64,000 nt of DNA from contig CANMPK010000004.1 of the NCBI GenBank assembly GCA_947499725.1, forward strand, positions 147,550-211,549. Reading direction: 5' to 3'. This document shows positions 29,170 to 36,999 of this stretch, piece by piece. The translations under genes were made by a program, and so were the position numbers. Origin of the DNA: an uncultured Paracoccaceae bacterium (GTDB taxonomy: Bacteria > Pseudomonadota > Alphaproteobacteria > Rhodobacterales > Rhodobacteraceae). The first letter of the stretch is position 1. Every line of letters begins with the position of its first letter. The notes under the pieces are model-generated. The model did no database searches. It was not told the DNA's origin and was given only the letters and a program-made list of their open reading frames with translations.

Positions 29170-29625
29170 ATGCTTGATGACACAGATCGCCGAATCCTGC
29201 GCCATATGCAAAGCGCGCCTTCACTTTCTACGCCTGACCTAGCGGATCAGTTGGGGATGACATCTGCGCGCCTGTCGCGCCGTTTGGATCGCTTGCGCAA
29301 AACAGGTGTATTGCGAGGGGTGCGTACCAAAGTGGATTGGCGGGCCTTGGGGTATGAGGTCGAAGTGAGCCTGCGCGTGACGCTGGATAAAACCCAGCCA
29401 CGGGCCTTTGACGACTTTATCGAGGCTGCCCGCAGCATTGCTGAGGTGATTGAGATCCAAACGTTTCTGGGGCGCGTGGATGTGCGCCTTTCGGTCGTGG
29501 CTTTGGAAATGGTGCACTATCAACAGATCTACCGCGATCACATTCTGTCTTTGCCGCATATCGCAGATATCGAAGCTTTGATGCATGTGGCGCGGATCAA
29601 GTCTGATGAAAGCCTGCCGCTATGA
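29170..29625 (+). CDS. Lrp/AsnC family transcriptional regulator, first of a coupled pair
   Basis: A 151-residue regulator. The N-terminal winged HTH is LDDTDRRILRHMQSAPSLST with recognition helix near SARLSRRLDRLRKTGVL; the C-terminal RAM ligand domain runs from about residue 65. The start at MLDDTDRR matches the family; the reading frame extends upstream but without support. It overlaps the second Lrp gene by 4 bases and is divergent from ilvC with 129 bases between the starts. Confidence 0.92.
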   Translation: MLDDTDRRILRHMQSAPSLSTPDLADQLGMTSARLSRRLDRLRKTGVLRGVRTKVDWRALGYEVEVSLRVTLDKTQPRAFDDFIEAARSIAEVIEIQTFLGRVDVRLSVVALEMVHYQQIYRDHILSLPHIADIEALMHVARIKSDESLPL

Positions 29626-30077
29626 GCGCTTTGGATGATCTAGACCGTCAGATCGTATTGGCATTGGCCAAAGACGCCACGCGTAATGCAGGGGCCTTGG
29701 GGCGTGAACTTGGCCTGAGCCAACCCGCCACATGGCGGCGTATTAAACGATTGCAAAGCGCAGGAATACTTGGCGCACGTAAGCTGGATTTGGACAAAGA
29801 GAAGCTTGGCTTTGGGGTGACGGTCTTTCTGGGGGTAAAACTCGCCACCAAAGGACGGGTCAGCCTAGAAGATTTTGAACGGGCCATTACGGCGATTCCT
29901 GAAATCCAAACGGTGGAACATGTCTTGGGCATGTATGATTATCGCCTTCGGGTCACGGCGCGCGATATTTCAGACTTTGAGCGCGTCCTGCGTCGCCGCA
30001 TCATGACTCTGCCGGGGGTAGGGGATGTGGAAGCAAACGTCTTGCTGTCCGAAGAAACGCGGTCGGGCCCGATTTAG
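29622..30077 (+). CDS. Lrp/AsnC family transcriptional regulator, second of a coupled pair
   Basis: A 151-residue regulator of the same length and fold as its upstream neighbour. The HTH is ALDDLDRQIVLALAKDATRN with QPATWRRIKRLQSAGIL, followed by the RAM domain (VEHVLGMYDYRLRV). The ATGA overlap implies coupled translation and near-equal amounts, as needed for a hetero-oligomer. Tandem Lrp-like pairs are also known as AhbA/AhbB haem-pathway enzymes, but no haem genes are nearby and both proteins here have convincing HTH motifs. Confidence 0.92.
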   Translation: MSALDDLDRQIVLALAKDATRNAGALGRELGLSQPATWRRIKRLQSAGILGARKLDLDKEKLGFGVTVFLGVKLATKGRVSLEDFERAITAIPEIQTVEHVLGMYDYRLRVTARDISDFERVLRRRIMTLPGVGDVEANVLLSEETRSGPI

Positions 30078-30087
30078 GCTTCATACT

Positions 30088-30130
30088 TTTTCTTGGCGAA
30101 AATACCTCGGGGTCCGGGGCAGCGCCCCGG
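30088..30130 (+). repeat. Intergenic repeat element, copy B, with hairpin
   Basis: TTCTTGGCGAAAATACCTC is followed by CCGGGGC (30114-30120) and GCCCCGG (30124-30130), a 7-bp stem with a 3-base loop. It lies between two convergent genes (the second Lrp and the monooxygenase) and probably ends transcription. It is related to the copy at 20225-20254. Confidence 0.55.
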
Positions 30131-30145
30131 CGATAGCGGCGCAAA

Positions 30146-31354
30146 TTAACGCGCGCCAAGGCCCATCTGCATCAGCATCTTGCGCACAGGCGCCATGCCG
30201 TAAAGTGCGGACAGCCCCATAGAGCGCGCATCGCGCAAAAGCGGTGTTTCCGCCATGGACACGCGGTTCAGCATATCAATGCCCTTCACGCGCAAGGCCA
30301 CTTCCGAGCGGCGTTTGCGATCATATGCGTTAAGCATCTGACGATCCCCAAGCCCTTCTGGGTTGGCCTTTGCCAAATCCAGTAATAGCCGCATATCGCC
30401 GAGCGACGTGTTTAACCCCTGCGCGCCAATGGGAGGCACGACATGGGCGGCCTCGGCCACAAGCGCGAGGCGTTCGCTTTGGAAACGATCTGCCACTTGG
30501 CTGATGATCGGCCAGATCGTGCGGTTGGACGCCAGCGTCAGCGGGCCAAACAAACCACAGCTGCGCTCTGTCATGGCGGCTTCGAAGGCTTCAACGGGCA
30601 GGTTCAGTAGCTCTTGCGCCTTTGGGCCGCGTTCCATCCATACAAGCGCAGAAGACGGCATGCCGTTGTAGTCTGGCAGCGGCACCAAGGTGAATGGCCC
30701 GCCTGTGCGGTGGATTTCGGTAGACACATTTTCATGTGGGATCGGATGGCTGACCGCCAGTGCTAGGGCTTTTTGGCCGTAGCGCGTTGTTTTCACACCG
30801 ATGCCCGCAGCCTCGCGCATTTTAGAATTACGCCCGTCGGCGGCGATCACCAGTTTGCAGCGGCTTTGCGAGCCATCGCTAAGCCCAACGCGCGCTTCGG
30901 CTGCGCGGGTGAACAGCGTGGTCGTGGCAACACCCAAACGCAGGTCGACATTGGGCATGTCTTCTAAGGCGGCAAGAAACTCGCGGCGTAGAAGCCAGTT
31001 GGGCAGGTTCCAACCAAAGGGCGCATCCGAGATGTCTTGGGCGTTAAAGTCTTTGATTGTGCGCGGCTTTGGCTCTGCGCCGCCGGCGTCCACAATACGC
31101 ATGATCTGCAAAGGGGCGGCATGAGCGGATAGGCGATCCCACAGACCAGCGTCTTCCAGCAGGGTACGGGCAGGTTGTAAAAAGGCCGTGCTGCGTAGGT
31201 CGGATCCCTTGGTATCGCGGTCTGTAATGGGCGTGCTTGGATCGACCACCTGTACGCGAAAGCCAGATTGCGCAAAGGCCGCGGCTGCGGCCAAACCGGC
31301 GATTCCGCCGCCGGAAATCACAATGTCATAGGTGTTTGGGCTGATGCTGGCCAT
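30146..31354 (-). CDS. UbiH/UbiF-type FAD-dependent monooxygenase
   Basis: A 402-residue flavoprotein hydroxylase. The N-terminal dinucleotide fold is DIVISGGGIAGLAAAAAFAQ, the DG motif is AADGRNSKMRE, and the FAD ribityl region is VPPIGAQGLNTSLGDMRLL. This fits ubiquinone-ring hydroxylases (UbiH, UbiF, UbiL). Which ring position it acts on cannot be told from sequence alone. The start at 31354 has AGGAG 6 bases upstream; the frame extends 17 codons further. It follows the HAD phosphatase gene on the same strand by 61 bases. Confidence 0.88.
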   Translation of the reverse strand: MASISPNTYDIVISGGGIAGLAAAAAFAQSGFRVQVVDPSTPITDRDTKGSDLRSTAFLQPARTLLEDAGLWDRLSAHAAPLQIMRIVDAGGAEPKPRTIKDFNAQDISDAPFGWNLPNWLLRREFLAALEDMPNVDLRLGVATTTLFTRAAEARVGLSDGSQSRCKLVIAADGRNSKMREAAGIGVKTTRYGQKALALAVSHPIPHENVSTEIHRTGGPFTLVPLPDYNGMPSSALVWMERGPKAQELLNLPVEAFEAAMTERSCGLFGPLTLASNRTIWPIISQVADRFQSERLALVAEAAHVVPPIGAQGLNTSLGDMRLLLDLAKANPEGLGDRQMLNAYDRKRRSEVALRVKGIDMLNRVSMAETPLLRDARSMGLSALYGMAPVRKMLMQMGLGAR

Positions 31355-31415
31355 GCGTGCTCCTGATCTTGTGGGATAGATAGGCCGAATGGTGCGGGCT
31401 GCCAAGGGAAAGCAC

Positions 31416-32060
31416 TTAGACTAGGCTGTGTAAGAACCGCGCAAGGTCGTCTGTGTGGTGGTGGATGTGCTCTGCCTGATGTGCATCTGGCGCGACATGA
31501 ATTGTTCGCAAGCCTAAGTCGTGCGGCACCTTGAGGTTACGTGGGTCGTCTTCGAACATAGCCGCGGTTTTCGGATCAAGTCCGTCTTTGGAGAAGATCG
31601 TATCAAAGGCCGCTTGCGCTGGTTTGGGCTGATAGTTTGCATGCTCGATGCCATAGATCGCATCAAACAGACCCTCTAAATTTCGACCTTTCAAAACCTG
31701 CTCTGCGTAGGGGGCCGTGCCGTTTGTATAGACAATGCGCCGCCCAGGGAGGGCGCTGATTTTATCCCGCAGCATCGGATCCGATTGCAGAGCATCAAAA
31801 GAGATATCATGCACTTCTTCCAAAAACGGATCTGGGTCGACGTCGTGTTCGTGCATCAGGCCAGACAGGGTGGTGCCGAAGCGCTCCCAATACGTGGCCC
31901 GTAGATGTTGGGCGCGCGCTTCATCAACACCAAGGGTGCGCATCATGTAGGCTGTCATCTTCTCTTCGATCTGGTCAAAGAGGCGGACACTGGGGTGATA
32001 CAGCGTATTGTCCAGATCAAACACCCAAGTGGTCACATGTGAGAAAGCGTCTTTTACCAT
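31416..32060 (-). CDS. HAD superfamily hydrolase, pyrimidine 5'-nucleotidase type
   Basis: A 214-residue HAD phosphatase. The nucleophile motif is FDLDNTLY (Asp16 as nucleophile), motif II is VYTNGT, the Lys is in QPKPAQAAF, and motif IV is MFEDDPRNL. The cap and the DLDNTLY variant match the SDT1/pyrimidine 5'-nucleotidase subgroup, which removes phosphate from UMP or CMP or related metabolites. There is no clear ribosome site. It is divergent from the GntR gene. Confidence 0.88.
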   Translation of the reverse strand: MVKDAFSHVTTWVFDLDNTLYHPSVRLFDQIEEKMTAYMMRTLGVDEARAQHLRATYWERFGTTLSGLMHEHDVDPDPFLEEVHDISFDALQSDPMLRDKISALPGRRIVYTNGTAPYAEQVLKGRNLEGLFDAIYGIEHANYQPKPAQAAFDTIFSKDGLDPKTAAMFEDDPRNLKVPHDLGLRTIHVAPDAHQAEHIHHHTDDLARFLHSLV

Positions 32061-32160
32061 GGCGGCAGGCTATGACGAATTGTCGCCAAGTCAATGCTTT
32101 GCTTGCATGTTTTAGGTGAGGATGTTTAGTCTCGGCGACACCTTTATTGGAGACCTGCGC

Positions 32161-32799
32161 ATGACACAGCCGCGCCCGCAGTTGAAAGATGCCTATTCGC
32201 TGATCCTAGAGGCGATTGATACCGGAACCTTTAAGCCGGGTGATCGGTTGGTGGAAAGCGATCTGGCAGAGAAGTTTGGCGTGTCGCGCACGCCAATTCG
32301 CGAGGCGTTGCAGCGTTTGGAAACGCAGTCTTTGCTCGCGCGTGATGGGCGTAGCTTGATTGTGGCCTCTTTGGATCACAATCAACTGTCTGAACTATAC
32401 GCGGTGCGCAGTGAACTGGAAGGTTTGGCGGCGCGTTTGGCCGCGCGTCATGCTACGCCAGAAGAGGTGCGTGTGTTGCGTAATATGGTGAATGAAGATC
32501 GCCGCATTACCGATGACCCCATGGCTTTGGCGCGGGCGAACCGCCGTTTCCACAAGATGATCCATTTGGCGTCTCATAACCGTTATTTGGTGCAACAGCT
32601 TGATTTGGTGCATCGTTCCATGGCTTTGATGTCGAGCACGACATTGGCTGCGGAAGGGCGCAGTTCGGTGGCGATGGATGAGCACGAAGCCATTGTGAAC
32701 GCGATCGAGAAGCGTGATGAAGATGGTGCGTATGACGCGCTGAAGGTGCATATCTCGAGTGCCTTTGAGACACGCTTGACCCTAACTGCTGACAGCTGA
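32161..32799 (+). CDS. GntR family transcriptional regulator with FCD domain
   Basis: A 212-residue regulator: an N-terminal winged HTH (YSLILEAIDTGTFKPGDRLVESDLAEKFGVSRTPIREALQRLE) and a C-terminal all-helical FCD ligand domain (ELYAVRSELEGLAARLAARH; HEAIVNAIEKRDEDGA). FCD regulators usually sense small carboxylates. The start at 32161 has GGAG upstream. Its last 18 bases overlap the 3' end of the convergent glycosyltransferase gene. The target genes are not obvious. Confidence 0.92.
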   Translation: MTQPRPQLKDAYSLILEAIDTGTFKPGDRLVESDLAEKFGVSRTPIREALQRLETQSLLARDGRSLIVASLDHNQLSELYAVRSELEGLAARLAARHATPEEVRVLRNMVNEDRRITDDPMALARANRRFHKMIHLASHNRYLVQQLDLVHRSMALMSSTTLAAEGRSSVAMDEHEAIVNAIEKRDEDGAYDALKVHISSAFETRLTLTADS

Positions 32800-34671
32800 A
32801 AATTCTGCGTTTTGTCCTTCGGGGGTTTGGCCGTGCGTGGTTTTATCCCAGTAGAATGGGACGACAATCAGCTCTAGCAGGGCTTTGTAAGCGCCGAGCG
32901 TAGCCAATGGAAAGTAAATGGGAAGCGTGAGCGCCCACCCAATCAATCCATTTCGATTTTGCCCAATCATCGAGACTGCCGCGATCAGAATATCGAGAAG
33001 TGACACGAAGAGAAAGAGGCCGATTGCGCTGTATAGGACTGGCTTTGGTAAACCTTGAAACCAAGGCAGGGAAAAGCCGAAAGCGAGGCCCCAAAAGCTC
33101 CAGATAAATGGGGCCAGCAAGAACTGGGATAGGGTGCTGAGGAAGATCGCATTGAAACCCAAGAACTTACGCAGACCTAGTCGGCGCCCTAGTCGCAACG
33201 GGCGCCGCATATGGACTAAATAGGTGATCATGTAGCCTTTTAGCCAACGTGATCGCTGTTTGATCCAGCGGTACATCTGGCAGTTTGCTTCTTCTTGCGT
33301 AACTGTCGCTGCGAGTTCGGTGCGATAGCCATAGCTGCACAAGCGAATTCCTAAATCGGCATCTTCCGTGACGTTGTGGGCATCCCATCGCCCGATTTTT
33401 TCGAGGATGTCCCGGCGGAAATAGAGTGTTGTGCCGCCGAGTGGTATTGCCGCGCCAAGCCGCGACATGCCACGTAGGACAATGCGGAACCACATCGAGT
33501 ATTCCAAAGTAAAACAACGCGATAGCCAGTTTGTGTAAGGGTTGTAGTAGTCTAGGATGCCTTGCAAGCACGCCACATCTTTGTCGGCATGGGCAAATTG
33601 AAGTGCGATGGTTTCAAGCTGATCTGGGGCAGGGGCGTCTTCGGCGTCCCAGATGCCGATAATGTCGCCCTTACAAAAATCGAGTGCATAATTCATTGCG
33701 CGCGGTTTTGTGGTCAAGTCGTCGCCTTCAGGAACACGCACTGTCCGAATCCAATTGGGCAGATCTGTTGCCGCCAGAGTGTCTTGGGTGAGATGGTCTT
33801 TTTCTTCCAGCACCATCACGACATCTAGCAAAGCCTTTGGATAGGTAAGGCGCGAAAGGCGCCTGATAAGCGCGCCTGCGATTTCGGTTTCTTTGTAAAG
33901 CGGCACGAGAACGGAAATATGCGGTAGGTTTTCGCCCATCGGAAGTCTGTCAGGGGGCTTTCGTGGAGATTGACTGGCGGCGAATGCGAAAACTTTCATA
34001 AAAGCCGTCATGCTTTGCATGGCAACGGCGAGGAATGTCAGGGAGATCACGGCAAGGCTGGTCTCGGCCGTGAACGACAGGATGCACATCGCCAGTAAGG
34101 CGGAAAACCCTATGTAGCGCAGAACAGGTGCGTTGCCCCAAGAGCGACAGCTTTCCGAATCCGCCACGCAGGTTTCAGCATGGGTTAGTAGGTGCAATCG
34201 GTGGGTTTGAGCCAGATAGGCTAGAATAGTGTCTTCCGGAGCGAGCACGATCTGGGCCGATTGAAGTTCACTCTGGTATTGGCTGCGAAGTTTTTCGATG
34301 GTTTCGGGCCGGCTGGTCGCGAGCATCAGGGTTCCATGTATGTTTACCCATGGAATTACGGCGTGGCGAAGGCAAACCTCTGGGGGAAGAATGGATTGCA
34401 GTCGATCATCTGGCGGGGCTTGCGAAAGATCCACGATGGGTGCGCCAAAATATGTAGATTGGGCCCTTAGCCTTTGGTTTGCAGTGATTGTGCCCTCGGC
34501 GAACAATATGTTCGCGATCGGAGAGTTCAATTGGTTTTGTTGCTGCGCAGCGTCAAACAGCTGTTCAGAAGTGATGGCGCCATCTTCTAAGAGGTAACGG
34601 CCAATGCCCAAATGGCGGTCAGGCTGAAGGCCGAAAACCGGTGTGAATTTTCCAAGAGGGGTATGTTCCAT
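32782..34671 (-). CDS. Membrane glycosyltransferase, family 2, with N-terminal MshEN-like domain
   Basis: A 629-residue processive-type glycosyltransferase. Residues about 20-165 resemble the N-terminal domain of type II secretion ATPases (LGIGRYLLEDGAITSEQLFDAAQQQ, then FGAPIVDLSQ), which in other proteins binds cyclic-di-GMP. Two membrane segments follow (about 185-230). The GT2 core has ISVLVPLYKE, WDAED at 341-345, TEDADLG at 435-441 and QRSRW at 472-476, followed by about four more membrane segments. This is the cellulose-synthase-like D, D, D, Q-x-x-R-W set. The start at MEHTPLG has GAGGAG 8 bases upstream. Product polymer unknown; similar architecture occurs in NfrB of E. coli. Confidence 0.88.
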   Translation of the reverse strand: MEHTPLGKFTPVFGLQPDRHLGIGRYLLEDGAITSEQLFDAAQQQNQLNSPIANILFAEGTITANQRLRAQSTYFGAPIVDLSQAPPDDRLQSILPPEVCLRHAVIPWVNIHGTLMLATSRPETIEKLRSQYQSELQSAQIVLAPEDTILAYLAQTHRLHLLTHAETCVADSESCRSWGNAPVLRYIGFSALLAMCILSFTAETSLAVISLTFLAVAMQSMTAFMKVFAFAASQSPRKPPDRLPMGENLPHISVLVPLYKETEIAGALIRRLSRLTYPKALLDVVMVLEEKDHLTQDTLAATDLPNWIRTVRVPEGDDLTTKPRAMNYALDFCKGDIIGIWDAEDAPAPDQLETIALQFAHADKDVACLQGILDYYNPYTNWLSRCFTLEYSMWFRIVLRGMSRLGAAIPLGGTTLYFRRDILEKIGRWDAHNVTEDADLGIRLCSYGYRTELAATVTQEEANCQMYRWIKQRSRWLKGYMITYLVHMRRPLRLGRRLGLRKFLGFNAIFLSTLSQFLLAPFIWSFWGLAFGFSLPWFQGLPKPVLYSAIGLFLFVSLLDILIAAVSMIGQNRNGLIGWALTLPIYFPLATLGAYKALLELIVVPFYWDKTTHGQTPEGQNAEFSAVSS

Positions 34672-34707
34672 TAAAAAACTCCTCAACCTGCGAAGAGGAT
34701 GAGGAGT
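34672..34707 (-). terminator. Hairpin with T tract abutting the glycosyltransferase start codon
   Basis: On the minus strand ACTCCTCATCC pairs with GGTTGAGGAGT (11 positions, one mismatch) around an 8-base loop and is followed by TTTTTT directly before AATG. It has the form of a terminator for carA, which ends 30 bases upstream. The 3' arm contains GAGGAG, the ribosome site of the glycosyltransferase gene, so the same hairpin would also hide that site. Confidence 0.75.
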
Positions 34708-34737
34708 TAATCTTAAATCAAACTTAAGATGCGCTCT

Positions 34738-35901
34738 TTAAGCGGATTTTGCTTCGTCCATGAAGGCTGAAAACCGTTCAAACAGGTAGAAGCTGTCCTG
34801 TGGGCCAGGGCTTGCTTCTGGGTGATGCTGAACGGAATAGACTGGGCGATCCTCGATGCGAATGCCACAGTTAGAGCCGTCAAACAAAGATGTATGGGTT
34901 TCTTTCACGCCTTTTGGCAGGCTCTGACCGTCCACAGCGAAACCGTGGTTCATCGAAGTGATTTCAACTTTACCTGTTTCGTGGTCTTTCACCGGGTGGT
35001 TCGCACCGTGGTGGCCGTGGTTCATCTTGATGGTTGTTGCGCCAAGCGCCAGTGCCAGCATTTGGTGGCCCAAGCAGATGCCAAAGACCGGCAGGTCTTT
35101 GTTTTCCAGAACCTTCTGGATCATCGGCACGGCGTATTCGCCAGTCGCGGCAGGGTCGCCCGGTCCGTTGGACAGGAACACACCGTCTGGATTATGCGCC
35201 AGCACCTCTTCGGCTGTCGCTGTTGCTGGCAAAACTGTTACGTCACAGCCAGCAGAGGCCAAGCAGCGCAGGATGTTGCGTTTTGCGCCAAAGTCCACAG
35301 CGACCACTTTGTGACGCGGGTTTTCTTGCTTTGGGTAGCCATCTGGCCAAGCCCAACGCATTTCGTTCCATTGGTAGCTTTGTGCGCATGTCACATCTTT
35401 GGCGAGGTCCAGACCTTCCAAACCTGCAAAGGCACGGGCCTTTTCGACCAGAGCCGCAACATCAAATTTGCCTTCTGGATCGTGTGCCAATGCCGCGTGC
35501 GGCGCACCCTGTGCGCGGATCGCGCGGGTCAGGCGACGTGTGTCTACACCGCCGATAGCGATACGGTTACGAGAGGCGAGCCAATCAGACAGGTTGGATG
35601 TAGAGCGCCAGCTGGATGGCTCTGTTGGATCCCACTTCACAACCATGCCGGCTGCAACAGGATCACCTGTTTCATCGTCTTCCGCGTTTACACCGGTGTT
35701 GCCGATATGAGGGAAGGTGAATGTCACGATCTGGCCCGCATAAGATGGGTCAGTCATGATCTCTTGGTAGCCTGTCATCGCTGTGTTGAAGCAAAGCTCG
35801 GCGGTGGTCTCACCAGTGGCTCCGAAACCGCGGCCGTAGAATACGGTTCCATCGGCTAGAGCAAGGCAAGCGGTTGGCGTGTTTGAGGGCACCTGGGCCA
35901 T
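34738..35901 (-). CDS. carA: Carbamoyl-phosphate synthase small subunit
   Basis: A 387-residue glutaminase subunit that supplies ammonia to CarB for arginine and pyrimidine synthesis. The class I amidotransferase triad is complete: Cys276 in GICLGHQ, His360 and Glu362 in QHHPEASPGP. The N-terminal domain has GTVFYGRGFGATGE and the GGVDTRRLTRAIR motif. The start at MAQVPSNTP is chosen by family length; an in-frame ATG at 35970 would add 23 residues. carB is not adjacent here. It is divergent from the YqeY gene. Confidence 0.96.
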   Translation of the reverse strand: MAQVPSNTPTACLALADGTVFYGRGFGATGETTAELCFNTAMTGYQEIMTDPSYAGQIVTFTFPHIGNTGVNAEDDETGDPVAAGMVVKWDPTEPSSWRSTSNLSDWLASRNRIAIGGVDTRRLTRAIRAQGAPHAALAHDPEGKFDVAALVEKARAFAGLEGLDLAKDVTCAQSYQWNEMRWAWPDGYPKQENPRHKVVAVDFGAKRNILRCLASAGCDVTVLPATATAEEVLAHNPDGVFLSNGPGDPAATGEYAVPMIQKVLENKDLPVFGICLGHQMLALALGATTIKMNHGHHGANHPVKDHETGKVEITSMNHGFAVDGQSLPKGVKETHTSLFDGSNCGIRIEDRPVYSVQHHPEASPGPQDSFYLFERFSAFMDEAKSA

Positions 35902-36093
35902 GGCAGCGACTCTCCGGGGTGTGTGTAGATAAATTGTCGGGAAACTAAGTCGCGGGGGCTCTGAGGTCAAGGTCTGATGTGAAAGTCAAATCTGTTTGAA
36001 AACAATGACTTATGTTTTTTGATGATCGCTTGCGCCAGAACGGTGAATTCAGTATTGTCCAAGGCTCTGATCAAAGAATGGGGATTTCTTGAT

Positions 36094-36552
36094 ATGAGCA
36101 TGCGTGGGACCATCAACGATGCGCTAAAGCAAGCAATGAAAGATCGCGCGGCAGATCGTCTGTCGACACTGCGTCTTGTCAGTGCTGCAATCAAAGACTT
36201 GGACATCGCGATGCGCGGTGAAGGCAATGATGAAGGCGCGCAGGATGCGGATGTTCTGAAGATCCTGTCTAAGATGGTGAAACAGCGCCAAGAAAGCGCG
36301 CGCACTTACGAAGAAGGCGGTCGCCTAGATTTGGCAGAGCGTGAACTGTCCGAGATCACTGTGATTGAAGAGTTTTTGCCAACGAAGCTGGACGACGATG
36401 AAGTGGTCACTGCGATTGATTCAGCGATCTCCGAAGTCGGTGCCAGCACTGTGCGCGATATGGGGAAGATCATGGGCGCGTTGAAAGCGAAATATACAGG
36501 CCAGATGGATTTTGGCCAAGTCGGCGCCTTGGTGAAAGAGCGTCTTGGGTAA
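36094..36552 (+). CDS. GatB/YqeY domain-containing protein
   Basis: A 152-residue free-standing YqeY protein. It carries the helical domain that in GatB binds tRNA in the amidotransferase complex; the function of the free form is not settled. Family motifs are DALKQAMKDRAADRLSTLRL, KQRQESARTYEEGGRLDLAERE and IEEFLPTKLDDDEV. The start at MSMRGTIND fits the family; the frame is open further upstream. It is followed by a clear terminator and, 176 bases on, by tRNA-Gln. Confidence 0.9.
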   Translation: MSMRGTINDALKQAMKDRAADRLSTLRLVSAAIKDLDIAMRGEGNDEGAQDADVLKILSKMVKQRQESARTYEEGGRLDLAERELSEITVIEEFLPTKLDDDEVVTAIDSAISEVGASTVRDMGKIMGALKAKYTGQMDFGQVGALVKERLG

Positions 36553-36584
36553 AGGGTAAAGCCCTTAAATTGCTAAATAAATTT

Positions 36585-36612
36585 AAGGGGCCGTTTGGCC
36601 CCTTTCGTTTTT
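36585..36612 (+). terminator. Rho-independent terminator after the YqeY gene
   Basis: AAGGGGCC pairs with GGCCCCTT around GTTT and is followed by TCGTTTTT. The hairpin begins 33 bases after the stop codon. Confidence 0.88.
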
Positions 36613-36687
36613 GATCGGCTTTGTATTGTGAATTTTGGGTCTGCCAAAAAAAATGTCATAAAAGCGTGAAAAAGTGCCTTTCGGGTC

Positions 36688-36716
36688 TTGCGTAGCCCGA
36701 CCACAAGTCGTAATTA
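36688..36716 (+). promoter_or_regulatory. Probable sigma-70 promoter of tRNA-Gln
   Basis: TTGCGT at 36688-36693 and TAATTA at 36711-36716 are separated by 17 bases. Transcription would start about 6 bases before the mature tRNA 5' end. Assigned by match to the consensus only. Confidence 0.5.
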
Positions 36717-36728
36717 GCGCCTCACAGT

Positions 36729-36803
36729 TGGGATGTAGCCAAGTGGTAAGGCAACTGTTTTTGGTACAGTGTACCGTAGGTTCGAATCCTACCATCCCAG
36801 CCA
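36729..36803 (+). tRNA. tRNA-Gln (anticodon TTG)
   Basis: A 75-base tRNA with encoded CCA. The acceptor TGGGATG pairs with CATCCCA; the first pair U-A is typical of tRNA-Gln. The anticodon stem ACTGT/ACAGT encloses TTTTGGT, giving anticodon TTG. The T arm is GTAGG-TTCGAAT-CCTAC. It reads CAA codons and, by wobble, CAG. The genes downstream have an accessory character, which makes this tRNA a candidate island boundary. Confidence 0.97.
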
Positions 36804-36999
36804 TTTTACTCACATTGATGTTTACGTTTCCAGCGGCCCCAAGGTAGCTGCTACGACTGTTATGTCATGCTTGTTCGCGTGGGCGTTACAAAAGCCCAAC
36901 CTGATGACCAAAGTGCCTTTGTTCAGGGGATTTAGTTTGATGCGCGGAGAGTAAGGTATCGAGCTGTCTTGGTAAGCCATCCAATTCGCAAAAGCGAGT

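Noticed and set aside
36804..36999. Possible small gene or att site after tRNA-Gln
   Set aside because: The short frames here have no ribosome site or recognisable product, and I saw no second copy of the tRNA 3' end.
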